From NCBI GenBank assembly GCA_016946835.1, contig JACVTC010000049.1, positions 43,501 through 107,500 on the forward strand: a stretch of DNA of 64,000 nucleotides, written 5' to 3'. The notes under the pieces were generated by a model. It was not told the origin of the DNA, ran no database searches, and worked only from the letters and a program-made list of their open reading frames with translations. The stretch's first letter is position 1. Every line of letters starts with the position of its first letter. The stretch comes from Neocallimastix lanati (nom. inval.). Taxonomy: Eukaryota > Neocallimastigomycota > Neocallimastigomycetes > Neocallimastigales > Neocallimastigaceae. This document shows positions 35,911 through 48,521 of the stretch, one piece after another. A program made the translations under genes and the position numbers.

Positions 35911-36408
35911 ACTATTATACAATTGGATATACTATTGATATAATGAAAAGAAAAATTTTGTAAGTAATTTTTTCTTTCTTATATATAAAATTTTATAATA
36001 ATAAATTATTAAAATTACTTTATAAATTCATATTTTTATTAATAAATTATTAAAATTTTATTTTAAATTCATATTTTTATATTTAATAAAAATATGAATT
36101 TATTTTATTATTCATTATAATTGTTTATATTTATTTCAAAAAAATATGGTATTTTAAACTAAAAATAGATTTATTTATATTAATATAAAATATTTTTTGT
36201 CAGATTATTCACAAAATAAAATTAAGGAAATAACCATAAACTATAATTAATATTTTAAATTTATATATATATTACACAAATCTTTTTTTAAATTTATATA
36301 TTCAAAACATTAAAAAAAAAATTTAAATCTTTTAGAAATTTAAATCTTTCTATTTAAAATCGGTAAAAAAATTTATTTAAATTGAATTGGTGTAACCTAT
36401 AAATTTTA

Positions 36409-36479
<71 letters not shown>

Positions 36480-36746
36480 AATTGTTTTTTAACCAACATA
36501 TAAAAAAGTTAAATTATATAAAATATGAAAATATAATAAATATAAATAAAATTAGAATTATTTATTAAAAAAGTCTTATTACCAAAAACAAAATTTTTAG
36601 ATAATTAATTTTTAGATATATTTTATTAATTATATAAAGAATTATTAAAATTTTTTTTATTAAAATATTTATTTTATATATAAATTATTTTTATTTTTTT
36701 TTTCCGATTTATCCTTATAAATATTATTTTTTTAGATATTAAATAA

Positions 36747-36860
36747 AATTCTTACAAATTAAAACAAATTAACCGAATTTTAATTAATTTCTATGAATTT
36801 TAGCTTCAACTTCAACTGTAATGACAAATTTAGAAAATAAAATATTAAGAAATAAAATTT
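36747..36860 (-). pseudogene. Relic of deacetylase exon 1 (duplicate)
   Basis: Same worn exon-1 sequence as 25448-25560, in the second unit. Confidence 0.7.
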
Positions 36861-38324
36861 TAAAATATATGAAAAAAATTATAATCTAAAAATAAACTTA
36901 TTTACATTGATATAAATTATTTTTTGCAAAGTAATACAGAAGAAATAAAAGAACTAACCATACACAATAATTATATTTTAAATTTATAAATCTAAAATTA
37001 TTTTTAATATTATACATTTCTTTTTATAAATTATTAAATATATATTGTTTATTGATGGTTAAAAAAAAAATAATAATGAAAAATTTATAGAAATTAATAA
37101 TAAAAAAACTTATACATTACACCAATTCATTTTAATATTTTTAACGATTTTAAATAGAAAGATTAACGAAAAAAATAAAAAATTAGAAAAATTCTATTTT
37201 TTGAATATAACTTTTAAGAATTTTATTTATTATCTAAATAATAATATTATTTAGGATAAAATCGGAAAAAAATAAATGTAATTTATATATAAAATAAATA
37301 TATTTAATGAAAAAATTTATGTATAGTAATTTTTTATTTATATAAAAAGTCTAATTATATATTCAAAAAATAATTTTTTTTTTTTTATATATTTCAGATT
37401 TTTAGTGAGCTTTCTATTTAAAATCTGTAAAAAAATTTTAAAATGATTTGGTGAAATGTATAATTTTTATTATTATTTATTTTCGTAAATTTTTTTTTAT
37501 TTTTTTTTTAAACAACAATTAACAAAATATATCTAATAAGTTATAAAGAATTATAAATTATATTTTTACATTTCTTTTTATAATTATAATATTAATAATT
37601 ATTTTTTGATTTTTTGGTATATAAATATTATTGATTTACTAAATATATATAATTAATATATAAATAAATAAAAGAAAAAAGAAAAAAATAATAAATAATT
37701 ATAACATTACCAAATAAATATATATTTATGAACATTATAATTAAGGTCTTTATATAAATTAATAAAAAAGAAATAAATTTATCTTTTTATCTTTTTATAA
37801 ATTGTATAATTTACAATTTTAAAAAATTTATATTTTATTAATTTAATATTTAATATAAATTTTTAATTGATATAAATTGAGTAAAAAAAATTTTTTGTTA
37901 ATTAATATTAAAACATTTTAGTATTACTTTTAAAAGGATAAAATAAATATTATTTTAAAAGTAATATTAAAAGGATAAAATAAATTAATATTATTTTAAA
38001 AGTAATACTAAAATGTTATACTTTTAAAAGGATAAAATAAATATTATTTTAAAAGTAATATTAAAAGGATAAAATAAATTAATATTATTTTAAAAGTAAT
38101 ACTAAAATGTTATAAGTATGATATATAATAATTAATTTTTTTTAGACAAGGAGAGAATGTCATGTAGCATATAATATTAAAATATTATTCAGGATAAATA
38201 TAAAATAATAAATAATATATATAATGTATGGATAATTCTTCTGTTTAGCTTTGCAAAAAATATTTTATATTAATATAAATAAATCCATTTTTAGATTATA
38301 TTTACCATATTCTCTGAAATAATT

Positions 38325-38425
38325 ATTTTAATATTTTTAATTCTTACTGCATTATTTGCTAAACCTGTCATTTCAAATAAAACTAAAACTAAATCTATAG
38401 AAATTATTTAAAATTTAGTTAATAC
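38325..38425 (+). pseudogene. Relic of deacetylase exon 1 (duplicate)
   Basis: Same worn exon-1 sequence as 27020-27125, in the second unit. Confidence 0.7.
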
Positions 38426-38751
38426 AAATTAACTAAATTTTAAATAATTTATAGATTAACTAAATTTTAAATAATTTATAGATTAACTTTATAAGAGTTT
38501 TATTTAATATTTAAAAAATAATATTATTTAGGATATATCGGAAAAAAATAAGTATAATTTATATATAAAACAAATATATTTGAATGAAAAAATTTATATA
38601 TAAAGTAATTTTTTATATATATAAAATATGAAAATATAATAAATATAAATAAAAATAGAATTATTTATTAAAAAAGTCTTATTACCAAAAACATAATTTT
38701 TAGTGAATTAATTTTTAGATATATTTTATTAATTGCTGGTTAAAAAATAAT

Positions 38752-38808
<57 letters not shown>

Positions 38809-39221
38809 TAAAATTTATAGGTTACACCAATTCAATTTAAATAAATTTTTTTACCGATTTTAAAAGGAAAGATTTAAATTTTTTTTTTTTATGTTTTGAA
38901 TATATAAATTTTAAAAAAGATTTGTATAATATATATATAAGTTTAAAATATTAATTATAGTTTATGGTTATTTCCTTAATTTTATTTTGTGAATAATCTT
39001 ATTAAAAAATAATTTATATTAATATAAATAATTCTATTTTTAGTTTAAAATACCATATTTTTTTGAAACAAATATAAACAATTATAATGAATAATAAAAT
39101 AAATTCATATTTTTATTAAAGAAACTTATTATTATAAAATTTTATATATAAGGAAGAAAAAATTACTTAAAAAATTTTTTCTTTTCATTATATCAATAGT
39201 ACATCCAATTGTATAATAGTA

Positions 39222-39241
39222 TATAGACCTTTATATAGACC
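39222..39241 (+). promoter_or_regulatory. Conserved TATA-containing promoter element, copy E
   Basis: TATAGACCTTTATATAGACC, 43 bases before the start codon of copy E. Confidence 0.6.
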
Positions 39242-39283
39242 TTAAAAAAAATTATAATTAATAAAAAATAAAAAATAAAAAAA

Positions 39284-40450
39284 ATGTTTCCAAAAATAAA
39301 TTTGAAATTTTTAACTCTTACTGCTTTATTTGCTAATTCTGTTATTGCAGATAAAGCTAAAATTTATAGAAATTGTTTAAAGCCAGGTCAATTTGTTTTA
39401 ACATGTAAGGATTTGTAATTATATATATAATTTATATAAATAATTTATATAAATAATTTATATTAATAATTTATATTAATAAATTATATTAATAATTATA
39501 TTAATGAATAATTTTTTATCATTTTATAATTAATAGTTGATGATGGTCCAAATCCTGAAACAACGCCAATCGCTTTAGATGTTTTAAAAAAATATAATAT
39601 AAAGGGAACTTTCTTTATTAATGCTCATAATTGGAGTGATCTTGAAAATGATCCAACTGCTATTGAAACTGTAAAGAAAACTTATGCAGCTGGTCATGAT
39701 ATCGGTTCTCATACTTATAATCATAAAGATTTATTTGAAGCCATTGAGGAAGGATCAATGAAAGAAAATGTTGATGATATGACAGATAAAATTGAAGAAA
39801 TCATTGGTGTAAAACCTGCTTATTTCAGACCTCCTTGTGGAAATGGAGCATATAATGAAAGTGATCCTCATAAGAGAGAAATGTCTGAAATGATTCAAGA
39901 ATACTTGGGAGAAAGAGGATACAATATCATTATGTGGGGAACAGATACCATGGATTGGCAATATAAAGAAGATGTAGATAGTGTAATTGCTACTATGAAT
40001 GAACAACTTGCGGATCCAAGTGTCTCACCAAAAACTCATAGTTTTATTACTTTAATGCATGATGTTTATCCAAGTACAGTTAATATTGTTCTTCCAACCG
40101 TAATTGAATATGTTCAAAGTGTTGGATATGAATTTGTTCCACTTTCTGAATGTATTGGAGTTTCACCATATCAAAGTATTTCTAATGATAAAGAAAATCA
40201 AAATAATTTAAATAATGGAGAATCTAACTCCACAGATGAAAATAACAAAAATAAATCTGCTGGTGAAACTAACACAAATAATTCTACACCTACTTCAAAT
40301 AATACTAATTCTACAAGTACTTTTACTAATTCAACAACGGAATCCACAGTTAGTATTAATAAAGAAGGTGACAATACTTCAAATGCTATTACCATTCATT
40401 CCAGTATTATTTTATCTGTTGTAATTGCTATTTTATCATTATTATTTTAA
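39284..40450 (+). CDS. Polysaccharide (chitin) deacetylase, NodB/CE4, copy E
   Basis: Exons 39284-39404 and 39537-40450, intron 39405-39536 (132 bp); 344 residues. It corresponds to C in the duplicated unit, with all NodB motifs intact. E-specific changes include DPSVSPK (DPNVSPK elsewhere except F), YVQSVGYE, and the silent codon ACG in PETTP. Several of these are also found in F, which suggests exchange between E and F. Confidence 0.93.
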
Positions 40451-43196
40451 TCAAAATGACCTATTAAATATTTAATAATTAAAAAATAATTATTGCTTAG
40501 ATTATTTTGAAAAATTTTTATTATATATGCATAATTAAATAACTATATAATTTTAAAAATGCAGTAATTTTATACCATAATGCTTGTAAAATGAATTGTA
40601 ATTCATTTTACAAATATTTAATTAAATAATTTATTAAAAATAATATATATGGAATTTATACCATTAAATATAGAATATTAAAATATACCTAGAAATATAT
40701 ATTATATAAAATAAATTATAATTTGAAATAAAATGTGAATTATTATATACCTTTAAAAAAAAAATAAATAAATAAATAAAAAATCATTTATATAACAAAA
40801 AATCTAAAAATAAATATTATATTTTTAATTAAAAAATTTTTTTCTAAATATTTATTTACTTAATATATAATAAAAATATAAATAAATAAAAGAAAAAAGA
40901 AAAAAAATAATAATAATAATATATATATTGTCAAAAATTTTTTATTTAAATACTAAAAATAAAAATTTTTTATATATAAGAAGTTAAAATTATATAAAAT
41001 ATGAAATTGTAATTGTATAACATTCTCAATAAAAAATAAATTCTAATAATTATAAAAAATTATTAATTTATCTTTATATATGTATGCAAAATAATTTATT
41101 AAATAATATATTCAAAAATAATTTATATTTATATATATATAAGCAAAATAATTTGTTAAATTATTTATTCAAAAAAATAAGTTTTTTATATTTTTCAAGA
41201 TTTTTCATTAATCTTTAATTTAAAATCAGTATAAAATTTTAAAATGAATTGGTGTAATGTATAAAATTTTTTTTGTATATTTCTATAATTTTTTTTTTTA
41301 TTATTTTTTTTAATCAACAACAAAAAATATCTAATAATTTATAAAAAGAAATGTGAAATAATTATAATGATTTTATATATATAAATTTAAACTATAATGA
41401 TTTTATATATATAAATTTAAACTATAAGGTTAGTTCTTTTATTTCTTCTGTTTTATTATGCAAAAAATATTTTATATTTCTTTTGTTTTATTATGCAAAA
41501 AATATTTTATATTTCTTTTGTTTTATTATGCAAAAAATATTTTATATTTCTTCTATTTTATTATGCAAAAAATATTTTATATCAATGTAAATAAATCTAT
41601 TTTGATCTTATTTTTCCATATACACTGAAACAATTATTTTAATATTTTTAACTCTTACTGTTTTATTTACTAAACCTGTCATTGCAGATAAAGCTAAATT
41701 AAATATTTTATTTAATTCTTAAAGCTATTTTAATATGACTTTTAAAAGGATAAAATAAAATTAATATTAATTAACAAAAACTCTTTTTTTACTTAATTTA
41801 TATCAATAAGTTTATATTACTAAAAGAATAAATAATTATTTTTATATGTTATGTTTTTATATTATTTCATAAAAAATTATTAATAAAATATAAATGATTT
41901 TAAAAATTGTAAATTGTCTAATTTATTAATAGATAGATAGATAGATAGATTTCTTTTCTACTTATTATATAAAAATTTTTTTAAATTATTATATTCAAAA
42001 ATATACAATTTTTGGACTATATTATAATTATAAATATTTTTCCCTTGTATTTATTTATTTAAAATTTAATCATATATTTAGTAAAAAAAATAATATTTAT
42101 ATATCAAAAATAGAAAAATACATATTAATATTATAATTATAAATTTTATTTTATTAAACGAGATTTTTTTTTATGGTATATAATAATTTCATTTTATTTC
42201 AAATTATAAAATTAATATTAATTATCGAAAAAATTTTTTTATTCAATTTATAAATATATTTATATTACTAAAAAAAATAATAATAATCATTATTTTTATA
42301 TTCACTTCTTTATATTACATCATAAAAAAAATTTATTAATAAAATATAAATTATTTCAAAATTGTAAATTATCAAATTTATAAATATATACATAAATAGA
42401 TATATTTCTTTTCTATATATTTATATAAAAACAAAAATAATCATTATTTTTATATCCACTTTTTTATATTACTTTATAAAAAAAATTTATTAATAAAATA
42501 TAAATGATTTTAAAAATTGTAAATTATCAATTTTATAAAAATATACATAGATAGATGTATGTTTTTGAAAATATAAATTTTAAAAAGCCTTTATATAAAT
42601 AAGTAGAAAAAAAATAGATATATTTTTATTTTCAAAAACATACAATTTTTTGACAATAATTAATTATTTATTTTTTCTTTTTTCTTTTATTAATTTATAT
42701 TTTAATTATATATTTAGTAAATAAAAAATACTTTTGTGTCAAAAATCAATAAATCCTCATTAATATTTTAATAATAAATTTTATTTTATTAAATGTTTTT
42801 TTTTTTTTTTTTTAAAGGTATATAATAATTCACATTTTATTTCAAATTATAATTTATTTTATATAATATATATTTCTAGGTATATTTTAATATTCTATAT
42901 TTAATGGTATAAATTCCATATATATTATTTTTAATAAATTATTTTAAAGAATACTTACAAAATGAATTACAATTCATTTTATAAGTATTATACATTCTTA
43001 AAATTAATAAATATACAATTATGTATATTATTATATTATTGTTGTATATTTGTTTAATATTAAAAATATTATATTATTTTATATTGGTTTAATATTGAAA
43101 ATAAACTTTAAAATTTAAAATTTTTATTTTTCAAAATAATATAATCTATAATCAATTTAATAATTATTAAATATTTGATTAAATAGGTCATTTTAA
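40451..43196. other. Spacer between deacetylases E and F
   Basis: 3' flanks of both genes, with the shared palindromes at 40588-40609 and 42959-42980. In between lie DNA homologous to the C-ankyrin spacer, a 35-bp tandem repeat (about 41426-41583, four copies with TTTTATTATGCAAAAAATAT), GATA-type microsatellites and an exon-1 relic. There is no equivalent of the GC-rich insert found at 29760-30012. Confidence 0.7.
41631..41700 (+). pseudogene. Relic of deacetylase exon 1
   Basis: Reads approximately FLTLTVLFTKPVIADKAKL, close to the functional FLTLTALFANSVIADKAKI, then diverges. It has no start codon, splice donor or exon 2. Confidence 0.75.
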
Positions 43197-44325
43197 TTAA
43201 AATAATAATGTTAAAACAGCAATTGCAACAGATAAAATAATACTAGAATGAATGGTAATAGCATTTGAAGTATTGTCACCTTCTTTATTAGTACTAACTG
43301 TGGATTTTGTTGATGAATTAGTAATAGTACTAGTAGAATTAGTATTATTTGAAGTAGGTGTAGAATTATTTGTGTTAGTTTCACCAGCAGATTTATTTTT
43401 GTTATTTTCATCTGTGGTGTTAGATTCTCCATTATTTAAATTATTTTGATTTTCTTTATCATTAGAAATACTTTGATATGGTGAAACTCCAATACATTCA
43501 GAAAGTGGAACAAATTCATATCCAAGACTTTGAACATATTCAATTACGGTTGGAAGAACAATATTAACTGTACTTGGATAAACATCATGCATTAAAGTAA
43601 TAAAACTATGAGTTTTTGGTGAGACACTTGGATCCGCAAGTTGTTCATTCATAGTAGCAATTACACTATCTACATCTTCTTTATATTGCCAATCCATGGT
43701 ATCTGTTCCCCACATAATGATATTGTATCCTCTTTCTCCCAAGTATTCTTGAATCATTTCAGACATTTCTCTCTTATGAGGATCACTTTCATTATATGCT
43801 CCATTTCCACAAGGAGGTCTGAAATAAGCAGGTTTTACACCAATGATTTCTTCAATTTTATCTGTCATATCATCAACATTTTCTTTCATTGATCCTTCCT
43901 CAATGGCTTCAAATAAATCTTTATGATTATAAGTATGAGAACCGATATCATGACCAGCTGCATAAGTTTTCTTTACAGTTTCAATAGCAGTTGGATCATT
44001 TTCAAGATCACTCCAATTATGAGCATTAATAAAGAAAGTTCCCTTTATATTATATTTTTTTAAAACATCTAAAGCGATTGGCGTTGTTTCAGGATTTGGA
44101 CCATCGTCAACTATTAATTATAAAATAATAAGAAATTATTCGTTAATATAAATTATTAATATGAATTATTTATATAAATTATATATATAATTACAAATCC
44201 TTACATGTTAAAACAAATTGACCTGGCTTTAAACAATTTCTATAAATTTTAGCTTTATCTGCAATAACAGAATTAGCAAATAAAGCAGTAAGAGTTAAAA
44301 ATTTTAAATTAATTCTTGGAAACAT
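43197..44325 (-). CDS. Polysaccharide (chitin) deacetylase, NodB/CE4, copy F
   Basis: Exons 44205-44325 and 43197-44110, intron 44111-44204 (94 bp); 344 residues, all NodB motifs intact. Residue 4 is Arg instead of Lys. The middle of exon 2 carries variants of E (DPSVSPK, GCG-GAT-CCA codons, ACG Thr), while the C-terminal tail (AIAVLTLLF) is of the B/D type: a mosaic. The promoter differs from all other copies: the TATAGACCT element is absent and replaced by an AT-rich stretch with TATATACTATAATAC, so expression may differ. Confidence 0.93.
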
Positions 44326-46271
44326 TTTTTTTTTATTGTATATACTATAATACAAATGGTTATATTATTTATACAAATTAAAATGAAATTTTTTAAAGTA
44401 ATTTTTTCTTCCTTTTATATAAAATGTTTTAATAATTATAAATTACTTGAATTACTTTTAAAATTATTTATATTTGTTTCAAAAAAAATATGGTATTTTA
44501 AGCTAAAATTAGATTTATTTATATTAAAATAAATTATTTTTTAATAAGATTATTAACAAAATTAAATTAAGGAAATAACCATAAACTATAATTAATATTT
44601 TAAACTTATATATATATTACACAAATCTTTTTTTAAATTTATATATTCAAAAAAATTTTTTAAATTGAATTGGTGTAACCTATAAATTTTATTATTTTTT
44701 AATATTATTAATATCATTATTTTTTAACCAACAATTAATAAAATATATCTAAAAATTAAAAAGACTTTTTCAATAAATAATTCTATTTTTATTTATATTT
44801 ATTATATTTTCATATTTTATATAATTTAACTTTTATATATAAAATAATTATTAAATATAAATTTTTTTCATTAAAATATTTATTTTATATATAAATTAAT
44901 TTTATTTATTTCCGATTTATCCTAAATAATAATATTTTTTAAATATTAAATAAAATTTTTACAAATTAAAACAAATTAACTAAATATTTTAAACAATTTC
45001 TAAAAATATAACTTTTTCTGCAATGACAAATAAAAAAATAAGAATTAAAAATATTAAAAATAATTACTACAGAGAATATGGTAGAATAAACTAAAAATAG
45101 ATTTATTGACATTAATATAAACTATTTTTTTCAAGATTATACACAAAGTTATACGGAAGAAATAACCTTACACTATAATTATATTTTAAAATTTTAATAT
45201 CTTAAATCATTTTTAATATTACACAAATCTTTTTTTAAATTATTGTATATTCAAAAAAAATAATTTTTTTTTATTTTTCATATTTTTCTTTAATCTTTCT
45301 ATTTAAAATCGGTAAAAATTTTAAAATAAATTAGGATAATGTATAGATTTTTTTTATTATTATTTTTTTTAACCAACAATTAATATATCTATTAAAACTT
45401 TTAATTTTTGGATTTAATATTCATCCACTAAATATTTAAATAATTTAAAATACATTTTAAATTTAATAATTTAATTTTATAAATGAGAAGCTTAATAATT
45501 AAAATAAATTTTAATTTTTTTATATTTCAAAGTAAACTAAACTAATCGTATTTTTATATTTTTTTAATGAAAAAAAAAAAAAAAAAAAAAAAAAAAATAA
45601 GTTTATAATATAAATTTAAGTATTAATATATAATCGATAAGCTTTCATTAGGTAATACAAGATTTATTATTCATATTATTTAAAAGATTATTGAAATATA
45701 AAAAAATTAAATTTACTTTGGAAATATAAAAAAATAAAATTTAAGTATTAATATATAATAGATAAATTTTCATTAGGTAATACAAGATTTATTATTATTA
45801 AAAGATGATTAAATAAATTCGCATTAAGAAAAAAAATAATTGTTACTTTAAAAAAAAAAAATTTATATATTAAAAAGATTTATAATATTATTTAAAATAT
45901 AGATTATATTACTACTGTAAAAAAAAAAAAAAAGGAAAAAATTAATTATTATATATCAATAATTATTAATTTAATTAATAATTCTTTTTAATAATAACAT
46001 TATATAACATAAATAAGTTGGAAATTTTATTGTTAATATAATCCATATATTTTTCTTATTTAGAAAATCATTATTGAGTAAAATAAAAATATTAATTACA
46101 AAAATATTGTAAAAAAAGTTAATAGTAATATAAATTAAAGGATTATTAATTACAATATTTATACTAAAAATTCAAAATAAATTGTATTTATTAATTGAAT
46201 TATATTCAAATAGGTTTAATGAATATTTTTATTATTATTAGTATTAGTATTGGAATTGGTATTAGTATTTA
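44326..46271. other. Upstream region of deacetylase F and right border of the array
   Basis: Deacetylase-type upstream DNA to about 45400, then ordinary AT-rich DNA. Around 45600-45800 a block (AATATATAATCGATAA...GGTAATACAAGATTTATTAT) occurs twice. A poly(A) run lies at 45569-45597. Confidence 0.6.
44956..45062 (-). pseudogene. Relic of deacetylase exon 1
   Basis: The minus strand retains the pattern of the signal-peptide end and the AGAAATTGTTTAAA region of exon 1, strongly worn, and no exon 2. Confidence 0.6.
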
Positions 46272-46348
46272 GTTAGAAAAAGACAATATAAATTACATTT
46301 TATTAAAAAAAAATTTGGAAAATGTAATTTATATTGTCTTTTTCTAAC
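46272..46348. repeat. Perfect 30-bp inverted repeat with 17-base loop
   Basis: 46272-46301 (GTTAGAAAAAGACAATATAA...) is the exact reverse complement of 46319-46348. It abuts the truncated end of the CBM18 pseudogene. It could be a tiny palindromic element or a repair product at the breakpoint. Confidence 0.85.
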
Positions 46349-46690
46349 CTTTATCACAATAGGCTTCGATAAAGCCACACAAACCATAACGACTACCTTA
46401 TATTAATACCACAAAAGCCACCACTATTACCTCTGTCATAATTACCTTGACATCCCTATCTATAATAATTATTTCCAGTATCACAATTCACCATTCTGTT
46501 CATTTGGACAAATAACATAATTCATCATTGGATCACATCTATTTCCTCATTTCCAATAATCATCTTGACATCCAATATCACAAAATTTGTTTCCATTACT
46601 ACAATAGCTATCTTGATTATAGCATTCTTCTTCATTTAGGCCATCTGCCTATAACTTTACAACAACGACCACCAAATTTTATTATCTATA
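46349..46690 (-). pseudogene. Fragment of a chitin-binding (hevein, CBM18) protein gene
   Basis: The minus strand shows pieces of about three hevein modules in shifting frames: GGRCCKV; NEEECYNQDSYCSNGNKFCD followed by IGCQDDY; CDTGNNYYR and GCQGNYDRGN; and SRYGLCGFIEAYCDKG, which matches the classic hevein core (S-x-Y-G-x-C-G...Y-C). Several stops and frameshifts are present and the 3' end is cut at the hairpin at 46348. The parent protein bound chitin and was probably secreted. It lies next to an array of chitin-deacetylase-like genes, which may be coincidental. Confidence 0.78.
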
Positions 46691-47095
46691 TTTGATTTTT
46701 ATGGTTGCTTTTACATTTTTTCATACTTTTATTAAAAAAATATATATATATTTATTATTAATTATTTAGTATTAATTATTTATTATTAATTATTTATTAT
46801 TTAGTATTATTAATATATTTTTTATTATTTTTTTTTTTTTATTATTTATTATTTATTATTATAATCATCCTATAAATTTATATAGTACGCATTATTACAA
46901 CTTTTTATTCTTTACTTCAGTTACTATATTGTTAGTGATAAAATGTATGTTGATATAAATGAAAAATGATAGAACTAACAATCATTTGTATAAACATACA
47001 TTTTATCACTATTTATGTTTAACAGTGTAAATATCTCTATACTAATATATATATAATATATAATAAAAATCATAAAAATTTTAAATTATATATCA

Positions 47096-47129
<34 letters not shown>

Positions 47130-47293
47130 TTTAATAATAGTTTTTATCCAATTAAATTCTTATTTAATATAAATTATTCCAATAATCATAATAAATAACT
47201 TATAATGTATTCTAAAAAATTTAAATAAAATTAATTTTATTATAAAGTAAAATAAAAATAAAATAAAGATAGTATAAAATAAATAAAAAGAAA
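46691..47293. other. AT-rich spacer with an 18-bp hairpin
   Basis: 46934-46951 (AGTGATAAAATGTATGTT) pairs exactly with 46993-47010. A T run at about 47100-47126 and AT-rich DNA precede the GNAT gene. Confidence 0.55.
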
Positions 47294-47926
47294 ATGGCAA
47301 ATGATGATATAAATATTATACCTTATGAAGGATTAAAGGAATTAAATAATGCACAAAAAGAATCCATCATTCAATCCATTCAAAAGTTAGAAAAAAAGAT
47401 ATTTCCAAAAAATGAGCAAATGGAAATTTTAAACGAAATAAAAAAGAGAACAAATACTTTAATATTAGCATTATCCAAAAACTCAGCCCCTCAAAAAAAG
47501 TCAAACTCACTTATTTTTCAAAAAAGTAATATTAATGGAGAAAAAAATAAATTGAAAAATAAAAAGAAAAGTAAAACAAATTTAAAGAATTCCAAAATGA
47601 ATGAATTAATAACCGAAAAATCATCACATTCAGAAAATTATATTGTAAATGGATATTTAATATATTCTAAAAAAGATTCAATTATAAAATTTGCAGTTGA
47701 CCCATCCAAAAGAAATAGTGGAATAGGTTGGAAATTGCTTTCCTATTCGATGCAACGAATGACAAATCAAACACCGAAAGATCATAAGATTAATTTAGCT
47801 GTTGATGTTAATCGATTACCAGCTCAACATTTATATACAAAATCTGGTTTCAAAATTAAAGAACAAATTAATGATTATTATGAGCCTGGTAGACATGCTT
47901 ATATCATGGAATACGTCGTTTCCTAA
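47294..47926 (+). CDS. GNAT-family N-acetyltransferase
   Basis: 210 residues, single exon. The C-terminal half has the GNAT acetyl-CoA-binding motif A (KFAVDPSKRNSGIGWKLL, residues about 131-148, with R-N-S-G-I-G standing for the Q/R-x-x-G-x-G/A loop), followed by motif-B-type NRLPAQHLYTKSGFKI. Residues 1-110 are charged, with a Lys/Asn-rich segment (NKLKNKKKSKTN) that looks disordered. It would transfer an acetyl group from acetyl-CoA to an amine; the substrate cannot be told. The reading frame starts at the first ATG after an AT-rich leader. The N-terminal extension has no counterpart I recognise. Probably cytoplasmic or nuclear, with no signal peptide. Confidence 0.85.
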   Translation: MANDDINIIPYEGLKELNNAQKESIIQSIQKLEKKIFPKNEQMEILNEIKKRTNTLILALSKNSAPQKKSNSLIFQKSNINGEKNKLKNKKKSKTNLKNSKMNELITEKSSHSENYIVNGYLIYSKKDSIIKFAVDPSKRNSGIGWKLLSYSMQRMTNQTPKDHKINLAVDVNRLPAQHLYTKSGFKIKEQINDYYEPGRHAYIMEYVVS

Positions 47927-48484
47927 TTTATAAATTTATTATTTATATCATTAATTTTTTTTTTTTTACATTACTTAAAAATTTTTATTATATATATACT
48001 ACAAAAAATTACTTTTTTTTGTTTCTTTATCAATAATTATCCAAAAAATGGAAATATACCATAGATTTAGATTATTTATTTTTTAATAAATATTTATTGA
48101 TTAAATATATACCCACATTAAAATAATATTTTGATTATAGCATTTTTTATTATTATTTAAAGTACTAATCTCTCTTTAAAACAAAGATGAATAATTTCAT
48201 TCTTCATAATATCTATTTATAACTTGGAATATAATACATAAATAAAAAATATTAAATATAAATTAATGTCCTTATAGCAATTTTATTTTAAACAATTATA
48301 TTTCATTTATTAATTATTATTATATATTATTTATTAATTATTATATATTATTTATTATTATTTGTATTCATTATAATATATTTATTATTATTATTATTAT
48401 TATTAGTTTATAATTATTTTTTATTATTTATTAGTATTTATTATTTATTGTTATAAAGAATCATCAAATTAAAAAAAGAATAAA

Positions 48485-48521
<37 letters not shown>

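Larger units (their letters stand above)
35911..39221. other. Head-to-head spacer between deacetylases D and E
   Basis: A near-identical copy of the B-C spacer (24606-27881), with the same ATT run (36412-36478), AAT run (38754-38812), palindromic tandem repeat (about 37914-38113) and both exon-1 relics. It differs from it by small insertions only, for example a duplicated stretch near 38446-38490. Confidence 0.8.
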
